NCBI GenBank assembly: GCA_030141605.1
Contig: JAQGDQ010000765.1
Location: 36,123 to 100,122 of the forward strand
Source: Tubiluchus corallicola
Taxonomy: Eukaryota; Priapulida; Priapulimorpha; Priapulimorphida; Tubiluchidae
Reading direction: 5' to 3'
Length of the DNA: 64,000 nucleotides
A model generated the notes under the pieces. That model was not told the origin of the DNA. It did not search any database and worked only from the letters and a program-made list of their open reading frames with translations. A program made the translations under genes and the position numbers. Positions 50,691 to 63,074 of the stretch are shown here, piece by piece. Position 1 is the first letter of the stretch, and every line of letters starts with the position of its first letter.

Positions 50691-52545
50691 TAAACAAACT
50701 ATAAAAATTGCTGATAAATATTATTATAACGATTCTGTAATTCATTCATAATACCTAGTTTGTAAGCAATACGTAACATCTCCTGTGATATAAGATAGTC
50801 AATTTACTGAATATGATACGAGACACACTGAGTGTCACCACAGTTGACGTGGTGCTTGAGTAGACGTCATCAATTTGAGTAATACTTCTAGATCAATTTC
50901 AATGATGTCACTTACCTAAGGACAGATTGGTCAACCAGGGAAATGCAGCAATCAACGATCGGCATAATTTACGCAAATGACTGTTCAACAGATAATCAGA
51001 TTGCTCAACGCAATCCTGTCACATACGTGCCTCATGCCTACTGATGCAACTAATAAAATCTGGCAGTATGCGTTTCAACATGGTGAAGTAGTTTGGAACA
51101 TTCTTCTTTCAAATTTTAATCCACTGCTCGCAATAATTACGTTTAATAATTATATCTGAAATTTCTGGAAATCTTAATTTGTTATTGTTCAAAATAATAC
51201 GGCGCAAGCAGTTTTACGCATTTAACACCTTTAGAACTTGCAGTGCTTTAAGCAAAGCAGTTAACTTCCAGACAGTGTACAAAAGCCATTATGACTATTT
51301 GGCAGCGACCTAAGATCCGATAAATTTGTTGCGCGATGACTATGGATGATCGACAAAAGTTAGTTAATAATATAGAATCAAGAGAATCTAGGCAACTAGA
51401 GAATCAAGGTTTATAAATTGATTTCAAATCAACTTTGAATCAACTTGTACTTACACATATTTTTGTAGATAGCAGGCTGTAGTTTATGGTGCTAAATTTT
51501 TATTATGTTTTTTTGTGCTATGCCGAGTAAATAAAAGTATGAAACAAAATAGATTTTGGATTATTTGCTATGTACTAGAACTACTAGATACTTGTTATTT
51601 TCTAGACATTTTAAAAATTTTAAACGTCAAAACAACTCACAAAAACTGTGCTTTCAAAACTGCTGTATGTGATAACATGGACAAGACAAATAAATTGAGT
51701 GGCATCTTTAAAAGCGCTTTGCGGAACTTCATTATGCTAGAATTTTTCTCTGTATACCCTATTTTAGTACGACTGTCTTGATTTTTAGCAGGATAATTCA
51801 GCTACTGCTACTATTGTGACACTGGCAAGGATTACTCCGTAGTGTCGTAAAACGTAACAATCTTCAAGTGGGATTATTTTTGCGTTTATTATTTTTGACA
51901 TTGAGACAATTTCACCGTTTCTGTTACTGTTCACTAGAAATTGAAATCTTAAAGAAATACATTGCGACAAAATAAAGGAATAAAATATGTGTAAAAGTTT
52001 ACGCTTTTTTGCAAAATAGAAACTAAACGAAACCATGAAGAAACCGAAATAGAAGCGTGGTTGATACACAATAACCAACGTAATTACTCTTTAACGTGAC
52101 AGGTAATTAGAATAACTTTTCTACTCCTAAACACTGATACAGCATTTCTGCCTCATATGTAATGATAAACGCTACAGAAGATGCGGCTTTGTTACCAAGG
52201 CAACCAACACTCTATCAACTATCTCCAGCAAGGATGAAATTTTTGAAAGGAAATCTATAAAACTCATTGGGTCGGGTTTTACGCATTATATATGGCTGTA
52301 TAAAAATTCAGCTTAGTAATAATATATTCGAGCAGCAACACGACCATCCATTACGCGCATTTACTGGGTTGAGCCTGTTAAAAACGAAACCATGTTGAAA
52401 GAAGCTGACGTAAAACTAATGACAAAACGGCGCTGAATGGCTGAATAGTGTTTTATGAAAATGGAAATTGAAGTTTCCGCGAGCAAGTCTTCCATGACCT
52501 TGTAGATGAATCATTTGAATGACTAAATGACCAGTTTGAGTGACC
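50691..52545. other. Flank sequence, nothing recognised
   Basis: AT-rich. Frames at 51515-51781 (+) and 51785-52078 (-) have no recognised motif. Confidence 0.5.
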
Positions 52546-52549
52546 AAAT

Positions 52550-52616
52550 TGTCACGTCTTTCTTCAAGAACCCGCCTCTCAACACGTCTTTCTTCAAAAA
52601 TCCGCCTCTCAACACG
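52550..52616. repeat. Short tandem duplication, about 32 bp x 2
   Basis: CACGTCTTTCTTCAAGAACC and CACGTCTTTCTTCAAAAATC, each followed by CGCCTCTCAA, lie directly next to each other. Confidence 0.9.
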
Positions 52617-53182
52617 GCTAAATTTTCTTTGTGACGTTTTTCGTATACGTTGTTTCTTTGGCTAGCGCTTCGATTTTTCTGATTTGCTATCTGATGAATT
52701 AAGTTTAACCGATAACCTGAATCGAAATATAAACGGTTATGGTTTACATTTCGAAATATGGTTCCCTAATACCTGCGGGAAGACTGCAGTATTTCGACTT
52801 GGAATGCAGCAATATGGTCGTTAAAGGAAAGAACAAGTCACTCAATATGTTGGCTTTATTTTACTGTTATCACCTAAACTTAGAAAAATATAACATATAA
52901 AAGAACTTTGCAATGAGCTTTCTATAAAACATCAATCTAAAACATACTACCTATGAATGGAAATTTTCAGGCGTGGTGGCTGCCGCCATTCGTTTAAAAA
53001 TTTTAACATGACTTTTCATCAAGGTATCGTGGCTTTCCGTGAATGCACCCTGCCTAAACTAATTCAAAATTCTGCAGCTAACCTAATGTTCACGAATAAT
53101 GTTACAAAATCAGCTATCTAATGTTTTTGTAATAATTTGTTATACTTTTAACGAAGACTGACAGTGCGCTATGTTTCTCCAG

Positions 53183-53241
53183 GACGAATGACGTCATTGG
53201 AAGAAGAATGGGCATTGAAAATGGAAGCATCCAAGCATGAA
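53183..53241 (+). CDS. Candidate first coding exon of an unknown plus-strand gene
   Basis: A plus-strand segment after TGTTTCTCCAG and before the good donor GAA|GTGAGTAC. ATG at 53188 opens MTSLEEEWALKMEASKHE, ending in phase 0. The sequence is soluble and helix-like. No family can be named from 18 codons. A phase-0 acceptor (TTTTTTGTTTCAG) at 59141-59153 followed by PPTDYNKYMKL could continue it but runs into a repeat. Low confidence. Confidence 0.3.
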
Positions 53242-54120
53242 GTGAGTACTAATTTACACAAGGCGATTATTGCAGTTTTATTACCAAATTTTTCTAACTT
53301 TTTTTGCTAACATAAAGCCTAGCTTCCCGGAATAGCCTTTCCTTTAAACTACAGCTTCCATAAATCAATAATATTATATTGGCTTTTTTCTGATTGGTGG
53401 ACTAGTAATCCTAAGATTGCTTTTGATTAAACACTACGATACGCTTTCGATGCTTAAATACATGCTTCATTTAGAAAAAGACCTGGTGCATTGTACTATA
53501 CCACTCGCTTAGAAGCAGCAGTACGCTGGTCTGATAGTGCGCACCTATCCGACAAAACATTATCTCACATCAAAAATTTCAATTGAATGAATAGGTGTTA
53601 CGACTCTGTGCAAATGTATTTTTGTTTTGTTTTTGCAGATTGTTTAAATACATCTGTTTTATGATAACTGACTTACAATTTAGTCGTTCGCTGTACCAAT
53701 CAGTACTTTTCAAATTTTATAGATTTTTACATGATATTTAATATCATCTGCCGTTTACTGGTTTGTTGATCAACATGATTATAGGTGTTTCTGGTATGGT
53801 ATGTCTATCGGCTCTCACATCTGAGGGATAATCACGCTAGAACCAAGTTACACCGAAGTTTAAAAGCGATTTGGAGTAAGAAGCACCGACGGTCCAAAAA
53901 GCAAGGGTTAACAACAAGGACAAAGTTACAATGACTTTTTTGATGATGCCTAAGATAGACAGTAGTCGGGAGACAAAAAAGCAAAGTGAAAATTTAAAAA
54001 ATTAATTATTAATCATTGTTAAATGATTATAATAATTATGATTTTAAGGTCAAGTTTAATACATACAAATCCACAAATAATTAAATTTTGATACCAAACT
54101 ATAAAAACAAGAAACGTGGA
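53242..54120. other. Flank sequence, nothing recognised
   Basis: AT-rich, no element that I can support. Confidence 0.5.
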
Positions 54121-54129
54121 AAGTTAAAA

Positions 54130-54200
54130 CACAACCTGGAGTTGAACAGGGGGCCTTCTGCTTAAAAGGTGGATGCTTCAGACCACTAATAAACCGCTTT
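54130..54200 (-). repeat. Possible tRNA-like (SINE-derived) relic
   Basis: The minus strand reads TTATTAGTGGTCTGAAGCAT (A-box-like), then CCACCTTTTAAGCAGAAGG (an anticodon-arm-like stem-loop), then CTGTTCAACTCCAGG (B-box-like). The order and spacing fit a tRNA head but the arms are imperfect. Confidence 0.35.
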
Positions 54201-54639
54201 GGATAAACAAGAGAAGAAACGCAAAGCACTGCTAGGTGAGCTTCCAACTGTGATATTTATCTGTACAGAAATGATTCGTTACTCAACGCTTTTCAAAATT
54301 TTGATAATGACATATTCATCACGCACTTGGTAAATAATACTAACGTCAAATACCTTGATTTTATTTAACAGGAAAACATTAGTTAGCTCTGGATTTCTTC
54401 TATAGCTTATAGAAGAAAAGTAGCTAAATGTCAGTAAAAATGTACTACAGGCTACAGCGTCGGGAAACGCATAATGCTGTAAAACCAGTTAAATATGTGA
54501 TCCGTGTAAGGCACATTTCTTACGTGCATTAAAGCCAAGCAAACTTGCATCCTCTTGCGCATCAGGCAAACGTGCTACAAGGACCATAAGAACAATGTTC
54601 ATTCTTGTGTTCCAGAAACAGTAGTCCCCGGCTCCTAAT

Positions 54640-54790
54640 GGTGGAGAATTTTACACAGGGTTCCGTTTACACAATTTTTACTCTGGGTACTGTCTTCGAA
54701 TCGCTGTTGCTCTTCCTGTCTATTAATGATATACTCAGGCAGATTTCTCTGGATTCAAGGGCACGGCTGTTTGACGTTTAATTCATTTGT
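54640..54790 (+). pseudogene. Non-LTR reverse transcriptase scrap (motif B region)
   Basis: LGTVFESLLLFLSINDILRQ and then ARLFDV correspond to the usual VPQGxVLGPLLFLLYINDL...RLFADD region. Only this short part is legible. Confidence 0.55.
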
Positions 54791-55659
54791 GCTGCAACAC
54801 TATCCAATAAAGTATATGAAATCGGGAAATCATTTGTAGGCTTGCGTAATGATATCCGCTTCGTGAAAAACTACAAGCAAACGTTTTCATGAAAGTTAAC
54901 TATAATAAAAGCTTCAGCAATGCATGGCTCTGGGGTGCTGTTATAATGACAACAAGGGTGATAAAGTTAAATTGAACTAAACGTGAAATGTAGAACTGGT
55001 CATAAAATGTGTTTGTAACCTCAACTTAAGGGCTAATCGCAAAAATATAATAGATAGAACATAAACAGTATGCTTAAACTATAATTTATTTTGTGATGTA
55101 CTGATATTTGTTTTTAGAACAAAATATTGAATATTCACATACAAATACCAAAACATTTTCAGAAAAGCCCAACTAACGATAATGCAAAAAAGAGAAAGAA
55201 AACAGAAAAAATCTGAACACTAACAAATTCAGTTCTATTGTAAATTGTTAGAATAAAAAAAATCCTTAAAATGTGATTTATTATAACAGGCCTACATACG
55301 CCGCGCTTTTTTATTAAAGCAACAACCTGCATCGTGATTACAAATTTACTGTAAGCTAATTTGAAGAACATTGAAGAGCTGAAATTAGTTTGGCTGTTTA
55401 CAGCACTAACAAGAGATTCTGGATGCAAGTTCAATGCTTCATCATAAAAAGCAGCCATTGTAATAAATTGCAACAAACAATACATGATTGCATGAGAGAA
55501 AATGAAAATTCTTCCACATGTTATTTTTCTTGCACAAAATATGAATTCTTTCTGATTTAGAAGCAGATTTTGTGGAGCAAACGTTCATATCTAAACTTAT
55601 CAATTTAAAAGTTGAATTTAAGTTGAAAAGTAAGTGGGTGATATAGGAATCATTAGCCC

Positions 55660-55745
55660 TAAAGTTAGAATTCCGCAGGGTACCGTCTTCAGTTCACTGT
55701 TGTTCTTCCTGTCCATAAGTGGAAATGCAGGCATGCGTGCTGTCA
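55660..55745 (+). pseudogene. Second reverse transcriptase scrap (motif B region)
   Basis: VRIPQGTVFSSLLFFLSISG is again the PQGxVLGPLLFLLxIN motif, from a separate copy about 1 kb beyond the first. Confidence 0.55.
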
Positions 55746-55749
55746 TTCC

Positions 55750-58700
55750 CTGCCTCTTCCCTACCGAAATGTTTGAGTATCTGGCCAAATTTAATTAGAC
55801 GTGCCCAATATTCCCTGGTTCGGTACCTTTCGCTCGGATAAAGTACGCAACGAAGGACTGCGGTCAAGTTATTTCATACAAAAGCTCTGTCCCGACTAGT
55901 ATGAAATGCGGTCGAACGCAATGCAGAAAACGAAAATTAATAAAAAAAATTATACCTTGTGGAACAATTTTAAAGTACCTCTTTGCTATACTTAACAAAC
56001 TTTACTCGGATGTCCTTGGCCACACTAAATTCCCACCACGTGATGCAACCATACCGCCACGAGAGGCGCATCGCAGCTACATGTTCAATGGCCCCATTGG
56101 CAGGGTTTTTTTTATTAATAAAGTGTAATGTTCTTTACATTTGAAAAAAGGTTTTACATTTTCTAGGATACAAAGATAGCAGAATGTACTTGATTTACCA
56201 TCCAGTTTTTATTTTTATTTTTTTATTTATTTTCTTGCGCTTTTGTTTCTTTACCACATGGCAAACGCATAGGGCCAGAGCCATAGAACACGCTTCACAG
56301 ATAGGAGATAATGTTTATTACCACCGGAACAAAGGTACGGCGCTGGCAGGTTTTTTTCTTTTGTTACTCTGCATCTCTACCTACGTTCTTGAGGTAGGGC
56401 CGCAATTTTTGGTAAATGGCGCAGTCACGACGTGATGCAACTGATAGCTTAAAGCTTAAATTTACGTTAGAGTCTTTAAATTAGACAATGGTTGTTTTCG
56501 GAAATAGGCATAAACTTTCTGAGCTTCTTACAAATTGTTTTTCTGAAATCAGTACAAACTGTGACTCTAACAAGCGTTCTATGTTTTTGGCGAAATATAG
56601 CATCGCATTTCCCATATTGAAATTTATTTCCATTTTTATTCTGTAATTCAATAGGCACGTGAACTGTTTAGCTGAGTCAGTAATTGATCTTGCATTAGCT
56701 TTAGCAACCTGGGTGTTGTTATTGCCCCATGAGTAAAACGCCATTAATAGAAATAAACAGAGATTGGGAAATGTAAAAGTGGCGGCATTAAAAATTTACT
56801 CTGGTTATCACTAGCATGAAGCAAATCTGCACCATTAAAAATTTATGGCCGCGCGGTAAACGGCTGTAAGGGAATCAACGTCAAACCTCGTAAAATGGTG
56901 AGATATAAAACCACCCTATACTTAAAGGAAAACAGGACGATATTTAGAAAGCAGTGATTTTTAACTTAAAATATGCATTTTTATCCATAATAATTGCCTA
57001 CTATTTTTTATAAATATGGTAAGTGCAATCAGCGGTAACAGCGCATTTATTAAACAAGACAAGAATCGGTGTATAATTGCGCCTTTGCGAAAATTCTAGC
57101 ACACAGTTGTGTCATAACGACGAGAAACACAAAAACTGGGCAAATTATTAATTTCATAAATTCAAATTTCAATTTCGTTGTTGGTCTAATTCATAAACTG
57201 AGGCCGTGCTAACGTAAAGACTGGTCTGTCTACCGTCTAATGACAGTATATTGCTTATTATAGCGAAAAGCGAATGTTCCCAAGAAGAAAGCCCTGTTGA
57301 TCAGGAATGTTTGTGAACGTATAACATGGAAAAACGAAACAAATTAGGTCTCCGATTTAAACTCTTCAATCGCGGAGAAGTGCTCAGCACTTCTCTGATA
57401 TACAAAAAGCTCCAAGGAGTAGTATGGCACTCATTTTCGTCAATTTCTGTTCTATGTGAAACACAGTCGAGTTTGTCATGCTTGCCGTTTCCCTAGAAGC
57501 CTTCCCCATTACAAGCGAATTCAAAAACCGCTATTAGGCGCTGATGTCGCTGACGTGGTGAAATATTGGAAGAGATTCTGTTTCTCAAACCAGAAGATAC
57601 AAATTTCACCATTATGCCATCTGTTCCATACAAACTTTGTTTTTTTTTGCTAAATAAAAACGTCCTGTTCACGTATCACCAAATAGTTCAGATTGGACAA
57701 ACGATCTTGGACGTAGCAAGCAAACGTCTGCCCCCAGTCTCCACCTAGTAATACTTCCCAAATACCTCCAAAAATATATAATAATTACCTTTAGGTAACT
57801 TTGTAATAAAAAATTATATTCTAGATGTAGTGTAGCTTTGTTCCCATAATGGTTAACCTAATTATCCCTATATTTAAAAATGTTCAACTATCAGGTTAGA
57901 TGTTAACAGCATACTGCAGCTAAAAATAATAATAGTAGTCTCCAGTTAGCATACCTTATAGCTACCAACATTTGTTAGGTTTCCCTAAGCGAATATATTT
58001 TTGCCTATGAAGACAACGTCAGATCAATAAAACAAGACAAACAGCGTATAAGTTAGTATCAAAGATGGAAATTTACAAGTATGTAGTGGTACAAGTTAAA
58101 TTAGAAAAAAAATGAAAAAAAATCGAAATGAGTTTACCAAAAACCAGCTAACGCAGAAAACCAGGCAAAGCGGAGCAGCCATAATGTACACTGCAGCAAG
58201 GGCAAGTTTGACAGAACCCATACCAACACTTATAAAACACCTATCAGGCAACTAAAACAACACCAGCATCATCCTGTAACGATTAGACCCATCAATGTTC
58301 ATGAGCATGGTATTATATATGTATTAAGAGTGGGGCTGCAAGTGCGAATGTGCACTTCCTAAAGGGAAGCAGAATGAAATGTATATTGCTCTGTCTACTA
58401 CAGTAAATGATGTTTCAGAAGACTTGCTATCCAAATAACCCCACATTGCATTTGTTAATAATACAGAGCTGATTTCTTGTGCGCCTTAATACGGAGTAGC
58501 AAATGTCTCCTATATACGTAGACTCTTAGCTAGGACAGGTGTATCTGTAACCACTACACGAAGAGCTCGAGTCATCACGTATCATCACGTATCAGTTGAA
58601 ACATCGGCTATCGGTTTTTTTAACAGGACAGGACAATTTTCGTGACTTTGTGTCTGTGGCATGATGGAGCATCAAACAGTCTAACATTTGATACTAGACT

Positions 58701-59140
58701 GTAACCTTGTAAGCCAAGAAAAGAGACTAAACCTCGAAACAGAATTAGCGGATGCATATTACATATATCTACATATTAAGAAGGCAATCTTTAATTGACT
58801 CCCTTTTAAATATTGTAAATGAAAATCTTATTATTGACATTATGTTGTAATATCTAAACGTCTAGTTGATTTGCAAAATTTAGTTCATTTTATTGCTGCA
58901 CTGAAATTTTCAATGATACAGCTTATATGCAAACTAAGTATACATGTGCTCAAATAGAGATAAATATTCTCTATAATCATTTTGATAATATCAGTTTAAG
59001 TTAATTAGCAAGTTGGCAGATTGTTTAATCATTTTAGTAGCGGTAAATGTATTTTTCTGGTTATAATTTTTGACAATCTTGGTAACATCGTATTAGCTAC
59101 ACATATATTTAACATTGTGTCATTAATTTATCTATTCTTT
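55750..59140. other. Flank sequence, nothing recognised
   Basis: AT-rich. Plus-strand frames at 57456-57750 (LFLKPEDTNFTIMPSVPYKL) look faintly protein-like but match no family I know. Confidence 0.45.
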
Positions 59141-59176
59141 TTTGTTTCAGCCACCTACTGATTATAATAAATATAT

Positions 59177-59352
59177 GAAACTCTTTTTCTGTACATATAT
59201 GTGTATGTGTACACGTGTGTATATGTATATATAACACACATATGTGTATATATACACATATACATGTACATATACATATATATGTACAGAAAAAGATTCT
59301 CTTAACAAAAGTGCTGTTAAGAGAATCATTTTTTGTACTACATATATGTACA
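59177..59352. repeat. Palindromic element with a perfect 13-bp hairpin
   Basis: GATTCTCTTAACA (59295-59307) and TGTTAAGAGAATC (59315-59327) form a perfect 13-bp stem with a 7-base loop. Outside it, CTTTTTCTGTACATATATG near 59182 pairs with CATATATATGTACAGAAAAAG near 59274-59294. TACATATATGTACAC follows at about 59340. The interior is TG/TA-rich. It is probably a small foldback or inverted-repeat transposon remnant. Confidence 0.7.
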
Positions 59353-59419
59353 CTTTTGTCGCTATATCATCATAAAATTATTAAAGGCGTCACATTATCC
59401 AGAAATGATTCTGGGTGAC

Positions 59420-60700
59420 TACGATAGATGCAGCTTTTCATAATAAGATCTAATTATTTCACTAAACTCATGCCTTGCACATCAAAACAAAACCCCACAT
59501 CTGTTGCAATTAATCACGGAAGTGTAAAAAGTGGTACTAAAGTGGAATTAACCAAACCAATCCAGATTCAGTCTTCCGTGGTTTCGTCTCGAGCTAACAA
59601 TACAACAAACATAACAAACAGTGTACGTGGCAGCAACCGTCACCGTCATCTGTCGCCGTTGTTTTCTGTAACGTACTTTCTCAATTCGTGGATTTCTGTT
59701 TTTTCGTACGTCCTTTCTCCCTCCTTGTTTTCCATTTTGCCTTTTCCATCCATCCAGTTGCGTCAGTTCTACAGCAGCTTGTTGTTCCGCACTCATTTGT
59801 ACGTCGTTTCTTCGGCGTTACAGGCGCTTCAACTATCTAAATGCGATAATAATAATTGTTCTCTGGTTCGCGCCATGTAAATGATTTCTATGCTAATAGT
59901 AATACATTGGTTTGTTGAGTAGGAAGCGTTGTGCAGTCTTACTTACAGAGCCACTCATCTTTCAATCTGCAGCGAGATCAATACTTGGAGTGAGGAGCTA
60001 AGGAGCTTGAATTAACAGCCTGACAAGTCGCTTTTACGCTCTAAGGGCAACTCCAAACAGGGCACTTCATAGTGATTCAATACCTGAAGTGCGGTGGCTG
60101 ACAGCAGAACTGTAGGAAGGGTACTTTCGACAAAGATGTAAAAAATCTCATAAAACATGTTGGAACTATGAATAACTGATACTTTTATAACTCTCTCTTT
60201 TAGAAACGCCCTCTTTTGTTAACATTACAGTTCGTCAATCATCGGGAAGAACGCTGCTACAGGAGATTTTGTTCATAAACCTGTAGGAGGTATTAACGAA
60301 GCGACAAAATCTCACAAATCTTACCTAAAACGCATTACAGAGCATCATAGCAATACACAAAACATTACAAATTGAACCAGAAACCTACAACATCACTAAA
60401 ACACCAAAGACTAGCAGCAAATTTTCACAAAATTAAGACTGACACCCACAAACTATATACAATCTGTAAAATTAGCTGCTGGAATGTCACTAAATGAATT
60501 TTGCATTTTTTACCATAGAACGTGGAACATCATATGGAACATGGTACTATAGTAAGGGCCACGGAGCTGAGCGCTATTAGTGTTAAACTCTGTGTATGTG
60601 CTAGGTAAAAACATTCGCATGGTAACCGTTTGACGACTTAATAACAATGTCAATGCGTTCCACAATTATTGCAAAATGGAACTCGAAACTACACGCAAGA
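59420..60700. other. Flank sequence with a slightly GC-richer, coding-like patch
   Basis: At 59548-59880 both strands are open. The minus-strand frame (MSAEQQAAVELTQLDGWKRQ) and the plus-strand frame show no recognised domain. The rest has nothing that I can support. Confidence 0.4.
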
Positions 60701-60721
60701 CATTATATATATATATATATA

Positions 60722-60760
60722 TCTCTTATATTAATATTCTTGGTATATATATATATTTAT
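60722..60760 (+). repeat. Helitron 5'-end fragment
   Basis: TCTCTTATATTAATATTCTTGGTAT, preceded by A, matches the 5' ends of the Helitron copies at 18622-19469 and 62273-63074 but in opposite orientation. Only the end is present, within a TA-rich tract. Confidence 0.6.
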
Positions 60761-60792
60761 TTATATATTTATTTATATATATTTATTCTTTA

Positions 60793-60830
60793 CTAGCCAA
60801 ACCCCACAAAAAGAATTTTGTGCACAAATC
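60793..60830 (-). mobile_element. Helitron 3' end abutting the minisatellite
   Basis: Read on the minus strand: a hairpin (CACAAAATTCTTTTTGTGG-type), ten bases, then CTAG followed by T. It matches the 3' ends of the other Helitron copies. The stem bases differ from them in a compensating way (CGCAAAA/TTTTGCG there, CACAAAA/TTTTGTG here). The interior side runs directly into the ACACCACACC minisatellite. Confidence 0.7.
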
Positions 60831-62130
60831 AACACACAACCCACACCACACCACTCCACCTCATCACACCACACTGCACCACACCATACCACTCCACCTC
60901 ATCGCACCACACAATACCACCACACCGCACCGCACCACACCATACCACCTACACACCACACCACCCACACCATACCACTCCACCACATCACACCACACTG
61001 CACCACACCATACCACTGCACCACCCACACACCACACCACACCACCCACACCATAATACTCCACCACATCACACCGCACAGCACCACACCATAACACCAC
61101 ACTGCACCACACCACCCACCCACCTACACACCACACCACCCACACCATACCACTCCACCACATCACACCACACTGCACCACACCATACCACTCCACCTCA
61201 TCGCAGCACACTGCACCACACAATACCACCACACCGCACCACACCATACCATCTACACACCACACCACCCACACCATACCACTCCACCACATCACACCAC
61301 ACTGCACCACACCATACCACTGCACCACCCACACACCATACCACACCACCCACACCATAATACTCCACCACATCACACCGCACAGCACCACACCATAACA
61401 CCACACTGCACCACACCACACTGCACCACACCACCCACCCACCTACACACCACACTGCACCACACCATACCACTGCAGCACACCGCACCACCCACACACC
61501 ACACCACACCACCCACACCATACGACTCCACCACATCACACCACACTGCACCACACCATACCACTGCACCACACCACACCACACCACCCACACCATAATA
61601 CTCCACCACATCACACCGCACTGCACCACACCATAACACCACACTGCACCACACCACACCACCCACACCATACCACCCACCAACCACACAACCACCACCA
61701 CCCACACCATAATACTCCACCACATCACACCACAGCACCACACCATAACACCACACTGCACCACACCACCCACACCATACCACTCCACCACATCACACCA
61801 CACCGCACCACACCATACCACTGCAGCACACCTCACCACCCAAACACCACACCACCCACACCATACGACTCCACCACATCACACCACACTGCACCACACC
61901 ATACCACTGCACCACACCACATCGCACCACCCACACACCACACCACCCACACCATAATACTCCACCACATCACACCACACTGCACCACAACACCCACCCA
62001 CACACCACGCCACCCACTCCATACCACACTATCCACACCACACCCCACACACCCTATCACCCCACCACACCATCCATAGCACAACACACAAAGCACACCA
62101 CCACCACCACACCACATCAAATCCACCACC
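60831..62130. repeat. CCACACCA-type minisatellite, about 1.3 kb
   Basis: The plus strand is almost only C, A and some T, with G confined mainly to CTGCACC and CCGCACC. Building blocks such as CCACACCATACCACTCCACC and ACATCACACCACACTGCACC recur in higher-order units of about 70-140 bases. The long His/Thr/Pro frames (plus) and Val/Trp/Cys/Gly frames (minus) are products of the repeat, not genes. Confidence 0.97.
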
Positions 62131-62142
62131 TCACGTGGTGAT

Positions 62143-62173
62143 CATGATGTTGATGATGATGATGATGATGATG
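62143..62173. repeat. (GAT)n microsatellite
   Basis: About ten GAT units following the minisatellite. Confidence 0.9.
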
Positions 62174-62272
62174 GTGGCAACGATGACGACACGCACCAAC
62201 AGCACAGCATTACAACAAAACCATTCCAAACATTTTTCACAAAGTTGAAACTATGTGCTATAATATAATAAA

Positions 62273-63074
62273 TAGCAAAGGCCCCGCAAAAGATTTTGCG
62301 TAAAAAACCACGTGTAATCAATAACACGCGAACATTCTACCTAGTCCTCATTTTTAACACAAAGCCCGTAGCAGCTTTTACTGAATTACAGCAGCGTAGC
62401 AGCTTTTTGCTGAATTAAAGCTATAAGATTATAGACAGAATACAATGGATGACGTCACAACAATGCCTTTGCGTCAGCAGTTTTCTAAGCGAAAATTGCG
62501 AAAAATAGAACATCTAATTAACTCGTCGATACTCCTCTCGGTGGACCTGTCCTAACATATAGCCCACATCGTCATATAGCCCTGTTCTTCCTCTTTCTAA
62601 AGAGCTATATATCTCCTTCCGAGAGTCCCACCAGGCGCCGCTAGAACGTTTTTCCCGCAGGCTGTTTGACCGAAATTTCGAAAAAATCGCGAGTTGGGTC
62701 CGGGAAAACGCCCGTTGCGGGACGCCGTGGCCCTCTCGGGAATTCTAAATATGCCTATGACACCCACCGCTGAACGGGCTATCTATCCATACCCAGCACC
62801 ACCCTCGGCCCATTCCCGTTCTCTACATCTCAGGCGTATAACTTTTGCAAAAAACGGCCGAAAAATGGCCATTTTTGGAGGTTTTTCGCCCCCGTTCCTC
62901 GCGGTGGGCCCGATTCGAAAAATAAACCCCCAATGAGACGACACTAGATCGAGACCTTTCGTTTGATATATAGATCGCCGCAAATGGTGCCCTCGTCCGG
63001 GCTGTAGCCTCGAATCTTATATATAAATAAATATATATATTAAGATACCAAGAATATTAATATAAGAGTATAGA
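62273..63074 (-). mobile_element. Non-autonomous Helitron, second copy, about 802 bp
   Basis: Collinear with the copy at 18622-19469 along its whole length and highly similar by eye, including the GC-rich block GGTCCGGGAAAACGCCC and the 3' hairpin CGCAAAATCTTTTGCG. The 5' end is TCTATACTCTTATATTAATA after A. The last four bases read CTAT instead of CTAG, probably a point change. No protein is encoded; short frames inside are shared repeat sequence. Confidence 0.78.

Noticed and set aside
60676-62129. Long His/Thr/Pro and Val/Trp/Cys/Gly frames on both strands.
   Set aside because: Translations of the CCACACCA minisatellite, open in several frames at once.
60831-62130. CRISPR-like array.
   Set aside because: The units have no constant repeat plus unique spacers; it is an animal minisatellite.
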